Assembly: GCF_035961655.1 (NCBI RefSeq)
Contig: NZ_CP108393.1
Span: forward strand, 3,889,501-3,953,500
Direction: 5' to 3'
Source of the DNA: Streptomyces sp. NBC_01317
GTDB taxonomy: Bacteria > Actinomycetota > Actinomycetes > Streptomycetales > Streptomycetaceae
Length of the DNA stretch: 64,000 nt
The notes beneath the pieces were generated by a model. It did no database searches. It was given only the letters and a program-made list of their open reading frames with translations, and was not told where the DNA came from. Positions 10,972-20,216 of this stretch are shown piece after piece. Position 1 is the first letter of the stretch. Each line of letters begins with the position of its first letter. Position numbers and translations under genes: made by a program.

Positions 10972-11724
10972 ATGACTGACGTCTCACCCGCCGGGGTGGA
11001 ATTCCTTTCGTGTCTCAGCCGCCTGGAGTTACGTTTCGACTCCGCAGCCACTCTGGTCGCATCGGGTGCCCACGACGATCCGGCGACGCTGGAATGGGGC
11101 TGCCGTGCCGTCCTGCCCCTGTGGGAGCCGGACGACGAAGAGGCCGTGGCCGACAACGCTCGCCTCCTTACGCCTGGCATGTCGCTGGCCCAGACGTTCC
11201 AGGGCGAACGCCAGGAGTTGACAATCCTCACGATGTCCGGTCTCACGCTGGACCTGTGGCGCATCGGGAACGTCTACGAATCGCTGGACTCGCGCGACGC
11301 CGACTATGAACACTTCGCACCGCTCTTCGACAGGTCGGGAGATCTCGGCCTGCACTCCGACCTGGAGGAGTGCCTGGTGAGCGGTAGCCAGGTCGTCATC
11401 ATCGACCGCGTGCGGATCGCTCCGGCGTGGCGTGGGCTGGGCGGGGTTGGTCGACTGTTGATCGGCCGCCTGCTCCGCTGGGTGGCCGGACACGCCGCGA
11501 TCGTGGCGACCCATCCGTACCCGATCGACATCCCGATCGACATCCCGGTCGGCGAACGGGACGACGACGCGCGGGAAGCACGGGAGAAGGCCGTGGTCCA
11601 AAGCGTTTGGCAGTCCTTGGGGTTCGAGCCCTTCCGCGAGGACGTGTGGGTGATGCAGCCGCATCTGAGAGCCCACCACGACGCCGCAAGCCGTCTGGAG
11701 AAGTCATTCGCACGTCACCTCTGA
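10972..11724 (+). CDS. GNAT-fold hypothetical protein
   Basis: A 250-residue protein beginning MTDVSPAGVEFLSCL. Its second half carries a GNAT-type acyl-CoA site: VIIDRVRIAPAWRGLGGVGRLL (about residues 143-164) holds the R-x-x-G-x-G pattern, and the end GFEPFREDVWVMQP resembles the last strands of GNAT enzymes. The N-terminal 120 residues are not recognised. The acyl acceptor is unknown. It is the first gene to the right of the tRNA, so it should belong to the most recently added element if accretion proceeded at the tRNA. Confidence 0.6.
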   Translation: MTDVSPAGVEFLSCLSRLELRFDSAATLVASGAHDDPATLEWGCRAVLPLWEPDDEEAVADNARLLTPGMSLAQTFQGERQELTILTMSGLTLDLWRIGNVYESLDSRDADYEHFAPLFDRSGDLGLHSDLEECLVSGSQVVIIDRVRIAPAWRGLGGVGRLLIGRLLRWVAGHAAIVATHPYPIDIPIDIPVGERDDDAREAREKAVVQSVWQSLGFEPFREDVWVMQPHLRAHHDAASRLEKSFARHL

Positions 11725-11765
11725 GACCACTCCGCCGTCATTCGAGAGGACGAACCGGTACCACA

Positions 11766-12257
11766 ATGAGCGAGTTCACCAACCACAAAGCGCAACAGAC
11801 ACTCAGCGTTCTGCGTGCCATCCATCTGGAGACCCTGAACCTCTCGTGGACGCATCCTGAAGCGACGTTGGCCGACTTCGAGCACCACTTGCGCCAACGG
11901 GTCGACTCCCTGGAAACGGAGTTGGAGGCGAAGGAAAGCGCGGCAGAGACAGCCATCTTCACCAAGCCTCTTTCAGGCCCGCTCGCCGACCCCGAACGCC
12001 AGCGCGCTTTCAAGCACCAGGAATCGCAGCGCCCTTCAGCCACCGACAGGGAGGCATGGTGGAAGCGACGCAGAGAGGTGCTGGACGAGATCAAGCAGCA
12101 GGGACTCTTGGAGGCCCTGGACTGGGAATGCCGTGACTGCGGAGCCCAGATCGGAGTGGCCTGCCAGACAGCGGGCGGCAGGACCAAAATGGAGCCTCAC
12201 TTCCTACGCGCCACCGACGCCGAACTGCCCTACCGTAACGCATACGGTTTGCGGTGA
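11766..12257 (+). CDS. Phage-type zinc-finger hypothetical protein
   Basis: 163 residues, starting MSEFTNHKAQQTLSVL, 42 bp behind the GNAT-like gene. The middle is charged and helical (SLETELEAKESAAETA). The C-terminus has the small zinc-binding pattern CRDCGAQIGVACQT...HFLRATD, with a Cys-Cys-Cys-His arrangement frequent in phage and integrative-element proteins of actinomycetes. The long upstream extension of the frame to 11427 overlaps the preceding gene and is noncoding. Role unknown; nucleic-acid binding is plausible. Confidence 0.6.
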   Translation: MSEFTNHKAQQTLSVLRAIHLETLNLSWTHPEATLADFEHHLRQRVDSLETELEAKESAAETAIFTKPLSGPLADPERQRAFKHQESQRPSATDREAWWKRRREVLDEIKQQGLLEALDWECRDCGAQIGVACQTAGGRTKMEPHFLRATDAELPYRNAYGLR

Positions 12258-12374
12258 GGCCGACGCAGCGGACGCGTCCTGGCCTTAAGACTACGGACTG
12301 ACCCTCGTCCGTCGGCAAAGAACTGGCAGGGCTGGCAGCTGCGGGGAGGGGCTTGGCCCCTCCCCGCGGCCCCG

Positions 12375-13541
12375 TCAAACAAGGCTCAGCACTGGGCGGC
12401 TGTCTGGCATCCCCAGCAGCTCACGCACCCTGGCCGGCTTCCACGCGAGTTCCGCCGCAAGCGCACGTATCGTCAGTCCCGTTTCACGTTCTGCCAGTTC
12501 GAATGCCTTGCTGAGCATCACCGGCTGCTCGCCGGGGTATCCGCGTACCGATTGCGGGGCGAACCCGGGCTGCGCGCTGAGTCCTCGTAGCCGCTGGTAC
12601 GCGCGGCTGATCGTCGCGTCAGAGACGAGCCCAAGTTCGCGGTACCGGTAGACGAGCGAATTCACCGACACGCCCCAGGTCTGCGACAGGCCGGCCAACT
12701 GTGCAAGGTCCACTCTCTGCGGCAGCAATGGGTGGATCGACTTCTGAGGGGTGAGGAACTCGGCAGCGAACGCATCTGCCTCGCGCTCCGAGCGGACGTC
12801 GCCGGTGGCACCCGCGTGGAGCACCAGGTGGCCGAGTTCGTGGGCCGCGCTGAAGCGGTATCGGTAGACGTCGTCGGCGCGATTCGGTGTGAGAACGACA
12901 ACGGGTCGCAACAGCCCGGAGCTGGAGAAAGCATCGACTTTGGCTGCGGCCTTCTCAGCTTCCGCAGGCGCCACCACGATGAGGCCATTGGCTTCCATCC
13001 GGCGAACCAGATGGCGCACCGGGCCATCACCCAGCCCCCAGTGATGCCGGAGCGCACGGGCAGCACCGACGGGATCTTCAGGTAGCTCGGCGCCGGGACA
13101 CACCTCGCCTCCCGTGAAGCCGGGAAGGTTCACAGGAGGAAGTTGCACCCGCTTCTCCAGCGCGTGAGTGAGCTCCCAGACCTGTTCGACGAAGCCGAGG
13201 GCCCGCTCTCGCTGCGCCCCAGATGTGGAACGCAATGCCCGAAAGTGAGCCATGGAACTGTCCACCTTGCCCATCGGGCGGCCCGCGACGAAGAACTGGA
13301 TGGGCACGTCCAGCACGTCGGCAAGCCGAGGAATGAGCTCAGGGCGAGGGCGGTTGGTCCCCGCCTCGTACTGGCCAACAGCAGCTGCCGACACGCCTAT
13401 ACCGTCCGCGACCTCGCGCTTGGTGAGCCCAGCAAGGCGCCGTGCCTGCGTCAGCCGGGGTGCGTGGAAACCGTCCCAGACCGCCCTGGGCGAAGTACCG
13501 CCCAGACTCGTCCCCGGCAGTAGTGGTTGCTCAATGTCCAT
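12375..13541 (-). CDS. XRE-family regulator fused to ImmA/IrrE-type metallopeptidase
   Basis: 388 residues. An XRE helix-turn-helix lies at about residues 28-85 (LTKREVADGIGVSAAAVGQY). The zinc peptidase motif HELGHLVLH lies near 232-240, with the downstream EREADAFAAEFL helix carrying the third ligand. Members of this COG2856 family cleave a repressor or antitoxin, as ImmA does for ICEBs1 and IrrE in the Deinococcus stress response. The start MDIEQPLLPG at 13541 overlaps the end of the upstream gene by 11 bp, so both are cotranslated. It may control the element or act with its partner as a toxin-antitoxin or defence module. Confidence 0.8.
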   Translation of the reverse strand: MDIEQPLLPGTSLGGTSPRAVWDGFHAPRLTQARRLAGLTKREVADGIGVSAAAVGQYEAGTNRPRPELIPRLADVLDVPIQFFVAGRPMGKVDSSMAHFRALRSTSGAQRERALGFVEQVWELTHALEKRVQLPPVNLPGFTGGEVCPGAELPEDPVGAARALRHHWGLGDGPVRHLVRRMEANGLIVVAPAEAEKAAAKVDAFSSSGLLRPVVVLTPNRADDVYRYRFSAAHELGHLVLHAGATGDVRSEREADAFAAEFLTPQKSIHPLLPQRVDLAQLAGLSQTWGVSVNSLVYRYRELGLVSDATISRAYQRLRGLSAQPGFAPQSVRGYPGEQPVMLSKAFELAERETGLTIRALAAELAWKPARVRELLGMPDSRPVLSLV

Positions 13542-14334
13542 TGTCCTCAGCGGCGTTGACGAACGCGTCGTATTCGGTCTCACTCTGCGGCGGAGTTCCC
13601 GTGGCACGGGCCGCCTCGCTGCGTGTGGAGAGCGCAACCTCAGGAAGATCACCAGAGGCAAAGTTATCCCCTGCGCGCTGGTTCGGTACAGCGTAGATGC
13701 GACTCTCGGCACCGGTCGTGAGGAGAGACTTCTCGGTCACCCACTGCAGGTTCCCAGCGTCGTCCAGGAGATTCGCCTGCCCCCACCAGGCGCGCTGCAG
13801 ACCACTCATGTTCATCTCGTACGGGATGAGGACCAGGCCAGGACGGGGGTCCCTCTGTGCAAGATCGGCCAGCGATCGCCGAAGAAGCAGCTCCGGGCCT
13901 TCCACTTCCACCAAGGGATCCGCGACCCATCGCGGTGTCGGCGCATCGGTGAGGGCGAACAGCTCACGCATGACGAGAGACAGCTTCTTCGGCCACTTGT
14001 CACCGGGCTCGAAGCCGTCGACCGAATCCACGCGGTAGGGGCAGAGGATGGTGTTGTGTACCAGGACAAGCTCGTAGAACGTGCCGGGCTTGATAAGTTC
14101 GGTCCCCGGGATGCCGAGGTCAAGCACGTGTTCAGCGATCCGGTCGTACTGATTGGTCATGCGCGCCGCCCCTGCGGCGAACTTGTACTTGGACCGACCA
14201 GCCACATGCGACTCGAGCATCGCCGACTCCGTGTCGAGAAGCCCCATCTGAATCGCGAGTCGAAGACCGGCGACATCCTCCCCGAATCGACCACTGGCCC
14301 AGGACGGCATAGGTCCGTCGACGTTCGCGTCCAC
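13531..14334 (-). CDS. Unknown partner of the ImmA/IrrE protein
   Basis: 267 residues, first gene of the pair, overlapping the XRE/ImmA gene by 11 bp. No motif is recognised. It is soluble, with aromatic-rich segments such as PGTFYELVLVHNT, GLVLIPYEMNMSGLQRAWW and an acidic C-terminus. The strict overlap suggests a fixed functional link: peptidase substrate, effector or toxin. The 60 bp upstream of the start are AT-richer than their surroundings and probably hold the promoter. Function is not assigned. Confidence 0.6.
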   Translation of the reverse strand: MDANVDGPMPSWASGRFGEDVAGLRLAIQMGLLDTESAMLESHVAGRSKYKFAAGAARMTNQYDRIAEHVLDLGIPGTELIKPGTFYELVLVHNTILCPYRVDSVDGFEPGDKWPKKLSLVMRELFALTDAPTPRWVADPLVEVEGPELLLRRSLADLAQRDPRPGLVLIPYEMNMSGLQRAWWGQANLLDDAGNLQWVTEKSLLTTGAESRIYAVPNQRAGDNFASGDLPEVALSTRSEAARATGTPPQSETEYDAFVNAAEDNGH

Positions 14335-14501
14335 GCATCACTCCGCTCCACAACAGCTTGCGTTATCCCTAGGATGATACCGCAGGAACTTTAGTGGATC
14401 ACGCGAATCTTGCACTTCCGTCAGATCTTTCAAGTCATCAGGCCCCCGGAGCCTGGACTACAAGGGCGCGCAGTGTGGCACCGCACGCCCCTGCGGCCAA
14501 T

Positions 14502-14735
14502 TCAGGCCTCGCGCACCGGAGGCTGGTCCGCCCGCTGGCGGGCGGCCCTGACACGGGCATCGATCCCCCCGGCGACTTCCCGCTGCCGCTCTCCGTCAGA
14601 GTGCTGGTAGATCAGCGCTGCCTTCTCCGAGGATTGGCCGGCGCGAACCATCGTGTCCTTGAGCGTGGCGCCCGACTGGGTGGACAAGGTGTGGCCGGTA
14701 TGACGGAGGTCGTAGAAACGAAAGCCCTCCGGCAG
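14502..14735 (-). pseudogene. Tyrosine recombinase (integrase), C-terminal remnant
   Basis: Minus-strand reading gives LPEGFRFYDLRHTGHTLS, which holds the R-H-x-x-H box of tyrosine integrases, then GQSSEKAALIYQHSDGER with the nucleophilic Tyr. A C-terminal tail follows to the stop at 14502. The frame is lost at a run of seven C immediately upstream (14737-14743), and no N-terminal or core-binding domain is visible. It is too short to be active. It is very similar to the remnant at 60063. Confidence 0.8.
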
Positions 14736-15287
14736 GCCCCCCCTTGGCGCGCGGGCCCTACAGCCGCGTTCCAGCGTCTTCCGCCCTCAGATCCGTCAGC
14801 GTCTCACCGCCACCGGCTCCGAACCGGTCGCCGTTCGGCCAGGCAATCCGTGGCACCAGGCCACTGTAGCCACCAGGTTTCGCGATGCTCCTGGACACGG
14901 TGCTCACCGCAGTAGCCTCGCGATGCACGGAGGCGCTCGCCATGGTCCTCGCCGAAGCGGAAGCGGCGGGACACAACGCCGGCACCATCCTCTACCAAGC
15001 ACTCGGTCAACGCCCCCCGGTCGATGCGCGCAGCGCGGCACGCGCACTGACCTGGTGTGTCCGCCGCCCCGGCGAGCGTCCCGCTCCGAGTCCCCGAGCT
15101 CAGACAGCCAGGGCACGCAGCGTCACGCAACGCACGCCACACCCGGCAGAACCGGGCCGCCCGGCAGTGACCTCCCCGTCGCCGCAGGCGTCGTCGGGAA
15201 CAGGGTGGCTTTGTTCAGGAGATCGGGACAACAGATGTCGACCACTTCGGAGGCACGAGCGCCCGGCGCTTTTCGATTGCCAGACGG
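14736..15287 (+). pseudogene. Decayed stretch with a possible relaxase C-terminal fragment
   Basis: No intact gene. In the plus frame at about 14915-15075 the reading is ALAMVLAEAEAAGHNAGTIL, then ARSAARALTWCVRR. This pattern (Ala-rich helix, AGHN/D, then a TW+R+R motif) resembles the tail of relaxase/mobilisation proteins of actinomycete integrative elements. It has no start, and the rest has no support. The identification is from memory of the pattern and is weak. Confidence 0.3.
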
Positions 15288-16394
15288 CTAGAAGAGGTCC
15301 GCCGAGGTGCCCTGCGTGAGATTCTCGAGGATGGTCCGCAGCCACGGGCTTCGCACGGCTGGCAGCCGGACCAAGGTGTACCGGAACGTTTCCCGGTCGG
15401 CCCGGAACAGGTAGTTGGGGCGCGGCGGGAGCGGGTCGTCGCGGAGTACGTCTTGGGGTATGCGGCCTGAGGCGGGAACCGGCAAGTAGGGCTGGGGGGA
15501 GACCAGCCACAGCCACACCCCCAGCGGCAGGGGCACCAGGTATGCCGACGCAGCCGGGCCGGCGGGCGTCCAGGTCTGGCCGGTCTGGGGATGGACCGGT
15601 ACGAGGAGGATGTCGGCGCCCGCGTTCGGGGATTCCTGTCCGGGGCCGGCCAGGACGGCGCGCCGCTTCGGGGGGCCTGCCGGCAGCAGGGCGTCGAGAG
15701 CGCGTTGGAAGAGGTCCGCGGTCAGACCGCCCGGGACCTTCACCGGCTGTCCTTGGGAGGCAACCAGCAGGTGGGCGAGCGCCTGGCCTGCTGCTGCCTC
15801 CCACTGCGGGCTCCACGACCAGTAGTGGTTCGACCCCAACCGCCCTCCCCACGTGGCAATCGGCTCGAACGGAGCTGTCTTCTCGCCCTTCTCTGTCAGC
15901 TCCGCCCAGGAGAGGGGCGCAGCGTGGATACCGTCAACGGGCACGCGGTGCACGGCGTCGGGGCTGAGCCGCACTGCCTGCCAGAGCGAGCAGTCGTCGA
16001 CCCTGGTCGCCACGGGGAGGCCGCATGTCGTGCAGGCCATGTTGGGCCCGTCGGCTCCGTCGAGGCCGCAGCAGGCACCGCCGCGCTTCTCGGGAATCAG
16101 CCGGGTTCCACGGATATCACCGGGCGCGATGACACTCGCCCAGGGGGTGCTGTCGGACAGGGCGTAGACCGGCGCGTAGATGCCGTGTGCCTCCGCCCCG
16201 TCCGGATCGATCTCACCCCACATCCGCCATGGCCCTCCCCAGGGGTCCGGGTCCACAGCAAACGTCCCGGACTCCATGAGCACCGGAAGCTGGGCACCGT
16301 TCCCGTACTTCTGACGCGCGTGGACTGGCAGTGAGACCTGAGACAGCGGGGTGGTCAACTCGACGCCGCATCCAGCGCACACGAAAAGGAACAA
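15288..16394 (-). CDS. Streptomyces hypothetical protein with N-terminal cysteine knuckle
   Basis: 368 residues from a proposed TTG at 16394, preceded by GGAGG, giving MFLFVCAGCGVELTTPLSQV. The family is widespread in Streptomyces and unassigned. A CAGCG knuckle at the N-terminus and a second CTTCGLP near residue 150 could bind zinc. Other conserved-looking segments are QKYGNGAQLPVLMESGTF and DDCSLWQAVRLSPDAV. The longer reading back to 16466 or 16562 runs into the remains of the upstream GNAT gene and is probably not the native start. Confidence 0.65.
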   Translation of the reverse strand: MFLFVCAGCGVELTTPLSQVSLPVHARQKYGNGAQLPVLMESGTFAVDPDPWGGPWRMWGEIDPDGAEAHGIYAPVYALSDSTPWASVIAPGDIRGTRLIPEKRGGACCGLDGADGPNMACTTCGLPVATRVDDCSLWQAVRLSPDAVHRVPVDGIHAAPLSWAELTEKGEKTAPFEPIATWGGRLGSNHYWSWSPQWEAAAGQALAHLLVASQGQPVKVPGGLTADLFQRALDALLPAGPPKRRAVLAGPGQESPNAGADILLVPVHPQTGQTWTPAGPAASAYLVPLPLGVWLWLVSPQPYLPVPASGRIPQDVLRDDPLPPRPNYLFRADRETFRYTLVRLPAVRSPWLRTILENLTQGTSADLF

Positions 16395-16469
16395 ATGTCC
16401 TCCGCCTGGGAAACAGGCGCATCCTCGCAGCTCGTCGGCAGCCGGCCAACACGTTTTCTCGTCCATGGC

Positions 16470-16737
16470 GGGAACGACACCGGCACTTGGCCTTGATGCC
16501 GAGCCGTTGTGGATACCACTCCTTGATCTCCCCCACCAACCACCGTGCAACGCTCCTGCCACGCTGCTCTTCCGCCACGTACAGGTGGGCCAGGCGGATG
16601 TGAGCGCTCCTTATCGAGAGCCCGAACAGTGCATAGCCGATCACCTGTTCCGCTTCAATCGCTACTAGCAGCCCACCGTCGTCCGCCGCCTTGTAGTACG
16701 CGGGAGGTTTCAGGGGCCCCAATGTCTTGATCGGCAC
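16470..16737 (-). pseudogene. GNAT acetyltransferase, truncated and frame-shifted
   Basis: From a GTG at 16737 behind GGAGGGGGA the frame reads MPIKTLGPLKPPAYYKAADD, then GYALFGLSIRSAHIRLAHLYV and EEQRGRSVARWLVGEI, a typical GNAT core with the R-G-x-x acyl-CoA loop. Near 16470 it shifts; the adjacent frame continues as MDEKTCWPAADELRG, which looks like the expected next segment. The gene breaks off and abuts the following hypothetical protein. About 90 residues are intact. Confidence 0.55.
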
Positions 16738-16956
16738 TACTCCCCCTCCGGAAGGGCCGACCGAAACCAGCCTCAAACTCCCCAGTACGTACGGGACAAG
16801 CTGATCGCAGTGGAAGCCGTCCCTCAAGGGGCCACCGAGGGCGCATGGTTACTGTGGCGGTAGCCCCAACGCGACTGCTGGCGTCGCGTATCCGATCGGT
16901 TTGACTTCGCCACCGTGTCGTCGGGTAGAGCGTGGTATCAGCGTGGCGCCTCTTGA

Positions 16957-17202
16957 TCAATGATTGTCATTGCGCTCTCTTACCACCCGAAGCGATGGAG
17001 ATCCGGTGACTGCACCCACCCGGATCTTGCACAGGTAGTAGACCAGCTCATCTGGATGCGCCGTGACCCTTGCTAACCGCCAGGCATCGTTGAACGTAGG
17101 CGGAGGCACGCGCCTCAATCGGATGGCCACGGCCCGCACGCTCGTAATGGGGGCAAGTACCGCTCGAATCAGAATCAATCCTGCCCATCGCTGCTGCCTC
17201 AC
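16957..17202 (-). CDS. Small basic hypothetical protein
   Basis: 81 residues from a GTG whose preceding base is 1 bp after the stop codon of the upstream HTH gene, so the two form one unit. The product starts MRQQRWAGLILIRAVLAP and has a hydrophobic N-terminal third followed by a basic stretch (RLRRVPPPTFNDAWRLARV). Coding-like composition and tight coupling support it; no family is recognised. Confidence 0.45.
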   Translation of the reverse strand: MRQQRWAGLILIRAVLAPITSVRAVAIRLRRVPPPTFNDAWRLARVTAHPDELVYYLCKIRVGAVTGSPSLRVVRERNDNH

Positions 17203-17203
17203 C

Positions 17204-17605
17204 TCAGGCAGGGGTCATACCATTGCCGAAGCCATCCGGATCGACGTACAACCGCAACGTCTCCTTGAGTGCTGCCACTGCGGCACCCTGCCGAGTAACG
17301 AGTGCTTCCAGGGATGCACTTCGCGCCTCAGCATTCGCCTTGGCCTTCTCCAACTTCTCAAGCCGAGCGGCCATGCGCTCTGGGGTCGACGGTCCGGACC
17401 CAGGCCGCGGCGTCGGGATTCCACGCTTCGCCCTACGGCTCTTCACCCAGTTCTGGACAGTCTGCCGCGGCACTTCGCATTCGTCGGCGACCTCCCGGAT
17501 GGTGCGAGCACCGTCGATCACGCCCGCCTCCGCACCCACCGCAATGAGCACGACCAGGAGCTGCGGGCCCACGGCCCCCGGCAACTGCCGACTCCCGGCA
17601 TCCAC
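17204..17605 (-). CDS. Helix-turn-helix/coiled-coil protein
   Basis: Up to 133 residues. The centre reads TIREVADECEVPRQTVQNWV, a helix-turn-helix of the transposase-OrfA or regulator kind. A basic Pro-rich linker and a coiled coil follow (RMAARLEKLEKAKANAEARS). The start is uncertain: GTG 17605, or GTG 17521 just before the helix-turn-helix. It is followed directly by the 81-residue gene. It could be a DNA-binding accessory protein of the element. Confidence 0.5.
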   Translation of the reverse strand: MDAGSRQLPGAVGPQLLVVLIAVGAEAGVIDGARTIREVADECEVPRQTVQNWVKSRRAKRGIPTPRPGSGPSTPERMAARLEKLEKAKANAEARSASLEALVTRQGAAVAALKETLRLYVDPDGFGNGMTPA

Positions 17606-18056
17606 TGCGAGCTACACGAGTACGTGGTCCTGCGATCCGGCGGTTCCACGCTCCGCTCCGGGTGCTGTTCTGCGTCTCGTACCCCCCCCTGCCGGGGGCC
17701 AGCCCCCACCCCAGCCTTCAGTGCGGTACGCCAGGGTCAGCCGAATAGGTCGTCGACGTGGCCGATGGACCTTGCTGGTTGAGCAGTATGTGCCGGGCAC
17801 CGACCGGACGAGTCCGGGACAGCGCGGCCCAGCAGGTCCTGGACCGCGTCGGCCGCGAGAATGTGCGCCTGCGTCTCGTGCTGTGCGGCGGCAACACGAC
17901 GACGGACGTCATGGGGTGGGCTCGGCGGGTGGCACCGTGAGCTTCCGCATCCGCCATCAGACAATGATCTACATCCGATAGTATCGCGCGACCTGATCGA
18001 CGCCGGGCCGACCGTGAGCCCGGGCGTCTCCGCGTGTCTGAAGGGCCCCTGCGACT
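17606..18056. other. Intergenic, no gene supported
   Basis: Contains a run of C and a CCCCTGCCGGGGGCC hairpin near 17686-17702. Minus-strand reading of 17750-17940 looks weakly coding (IGHVDDLFG at the end) but has no start and no recognisable family. It may be gene debris. Confidence 0.3.
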
Positions 18057-20117
18057 GTGACAGTCCGTACCCGCCGTGCGACTCTGGTTACCGCCGGAAG
18101 CGTTCTTGTGGCCAGCGCCTTCGCCACTGCCTCTCCGGCCGCCGCCGCCGTGACCTGCGCCTCCCCCACGTGGAAGGCCCAGTTCTATGCCAACACCACC
18201 TTCAGCGGCACGCCGAAGCTCACCGCGTGCGACTCCGTGATCGACGAGAAATACGGCACGGGTGACCCCGCCGGCGTCACGCTGCCCCGGGACAACTTCA
18301 GCGTGCGCTGGACAATGAGCCGCAACTTCGGCTCCGGGGGCCCGTTCTCGTTCACCGCGGGGGCACAGGACGGCGTGCGTGTCTACGTCGACGGCGTACG
18401 CAAGGTCGACATGTGGAAGAACGTCTCCAGCACCCAGAAGAAGACGGTCAACGTCACTATCCCCTCCGGCGCCCACACCATCCGCGTCGACTTCGTTGCC
18501 TGGACGGGCTCCGCCAACGTCAAGTTCTCGTACGGCCCCCGCACCCCCTCCGCCGTCGACAAGGTCAAGCCACTCGCTCCCACGGGCACGAGCGTCGCTT
18601 ACAGCACCAACACACTCAAGGCGACGGTCCGCTGGTCGAAGAACGCCGAGATGGACCTCGCCGGCTACCGGATCTACCGCCGCTTGGCCGGAGCGAGCGA
18701 GTACAAGCTGGTCAGCGGATCCAGTCTGCTGACCGGGACTTCCTTCACGGACACCCCGCCCGCCACCGGCCAGTCCTTCTACTACGAGGTCCGCGCCCTC
18801 GACAAGGCGGGCAACACCTCGACCGGCAGCACCGACCAGAAGGCCGTCACGCTCGACCGGACCGTACCCGCCGCGCCCAAAGGCGTCGACGAAAACTGGG
18901 CCATCGGCCCGGTCACCCAGGTCCCGCTGTCCTGGCCCGCCAACACCGAGCCTGACCTTGCCGGGTACCGGGTCTACCGGTCCACCGCCCATCCCGTCGT
19001 CGTCACCGCCGCAAATCGGGTGAGCGGCAGCGCGCCGCTCTCGAGTTCCTGGTACACCGAAACGCCACCGCCCACCGGCGCCGACTACCACTACGTCGTC
19101 ACCGCCGTGGACACCAACGGCCACGAGTCCGCCCCCTCGGGGACGGCCAGCTTCTCCACCTTCGACAAGACCGCTCCCGCGAACCAGGCGGTCCAGCTCC
19201 AGGGCACCGGCGGCGAGGCCGGCGTCACCTTGAGCTGGGCCCACTCACAGACGCCCAGCCCGGACTTCGCGGGCTACACGATCTGGCGGTCGACGAAGCC
19301 CCGCTCGTCCGGCGCCCGCGGCACGGCCATCTGGGGCGGGGTGCTCAACACCACGTACACCGACGCCAACGCCGTACCCGGCACCACGTACTACTACTGG
19401 CTGGACGCCTGCGACAGGTCGTACAACTGTGCCGCCCCGTCCGCCGAGGCCCAGGTGGTATTCGCCGCCGACACCACCCCGCCGGGCGCAGTCACCGGGC
19501 TGACCGCACAGCCACGCGAGAACGGCGTCCAAGTCCAGTGGGACAGGAGCACGGCCGCCGACGCCGACCACTACGAGATCTACCGGGGCAGGCTCGTTGA
19601 CGGGCAGTGGGCCTACACCCTGATCGTCACCACCGGACGCTCGGTCGACAACCCCAGCCTCCAGTACCTGGACCAGACACTGCCGGACGGCGAGTCCGCG
19701 CGCTACAGCGTGGTGGCCGTCGACCGCTGGGGCAACAAGCGTGCGCCGCACGAGGCGGCGGTGACGCCTGAGTTCACCGAGCTGGACCTCCGCCCCACCG
19801 TCGCGCCGGCCCCGGGCGGCGTGATCACCGATCTCCAAGCCACCAACTACGGCTGGATGCGCTGGGACCTCGCGGCCGACGCCAACGAGCAGGGCGCCAG
19901 GGCCAGTGGCTTCCACGTCTACCGCTGGAACCGCGCCGGGGGCGTCTTCGAGCGGCTGACCGCCGAGCCGGTGCCGTACGACCCCGCGGACACAAGTCTG
20001 GTGGAGTACGGCGACTACTCGATGCCGCGGAGCACCACCACCTTCTACCGAGTGACCGCCATGTACGAGGACGGTACGGAATCCCCCGCTTCGGAGACCT
20101 ACAGCGTCGCCTGGTAG
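18057..20117 (+). CDS. Secreted PA14 / fibronectin type III repeat protein
   Basis: 686 residues. A Sec signal peptide (core LVTAGSVLVASAFATASPAAAA) precedes a PA14-like domain at about residues 35-165 (WKAQFYANTTFSG, DNFSVRWTMS, VRVYVDGVRKVD). At least five fibronectin type III modules follow, each with the pattern DLAGYRIYR...YYYEVRALD. PA14 domains bind carbohydrate and FN3 modules act as spacers, so an extracellular glycan-binding role is likely. There is no catalytic or sortase motif. A strong hairpin ends the transcript. A truncated relative lies at 44586. Confidence 0.8.
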   Translation: MTVRTRRATLVTAGSVLVASAFATASPAAAAVTCASPTWKAQFYANTTFSGTPKLTACDSVIDEKYGTGDPAGVTLPRDNFSVRWTMSRNFGSGGPFSFTAGAQDGVRVYVDGVRKVDMWKNVSSTQKKTVNVTIPSGAHTIRVDFVAWTGSANVKFSYGPRTPSAVDKVKPLAPTGTSVAYSTNTLKATVRWSKNAEMDLAGYRIYRRLAGASEYKLVSGSSLLTGTSFTDTPPATGQSFYYEVRALDKAGNTSTGSTDQKAVTLDRTVPAAPKGVDENWAIGPVTQVPLSWPANTEPDLAGYRVYRSTAHPVVVTAANRVSGSAPLSSSWYTETPPPTGADYHYVVTAVDTNGHESAPSGTASFSTFDKTAPANQAVQLQGTGGEAGVTLSWAHSQTPSPDFAGYTIWRSTKPRSSGARGTAIWGGVLNTTYTDANAVPGTTYYYWLDACDRSYNCAAPSAEAQVVFAADTTPPGAVTGLTAQPRENGVQVQWDRSTAADADHYEIYRGRLVDGQWAYTLIVTTGRSVDNPSLQYLDQTLPDGESARYSVVAVDRWGNKRAPHEAAVTPEFTELDLRPTVAPAPGGVITDLQATNYGWMRWDLAADANEQGARASGFHVYRWNRAGGVFERLTAEPVPYDPADTSLVEYGDYSMPRSTTTFYRVTAMYEDGTESPASETYSVAW

Positions 20118-20166
20118 ACGCCGTCGCACCCGCACAACCACGTCACGGTTCCCCCCTTCTGCACCG

Positions 20167-20216
20167 AGTGCTCCTCACCTGCGGCTGACTCCGACCTGCC
20201 GCAGGTGAGGAGCACT
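20167..20216 (+). terminator. Strong hairpin terminator behind the FN3 gene
   Basis: A perfect 19-bp inverted repeat, AGTGCTCCTCACCTGCGGC and its complement, around a 12-base loop, 50 bp after the stop codon. There is no U tract, as usual in Streptomyces. Confidence 0.85.

Noticed and set aside
10730..10987. Minus-strand ORF running through the tRNA and its terminator (ending VTRIELAL); the same text recurs at the other att copies
   Set aside because: This is the antisense translation of the tRNA 3' end, not a protein.
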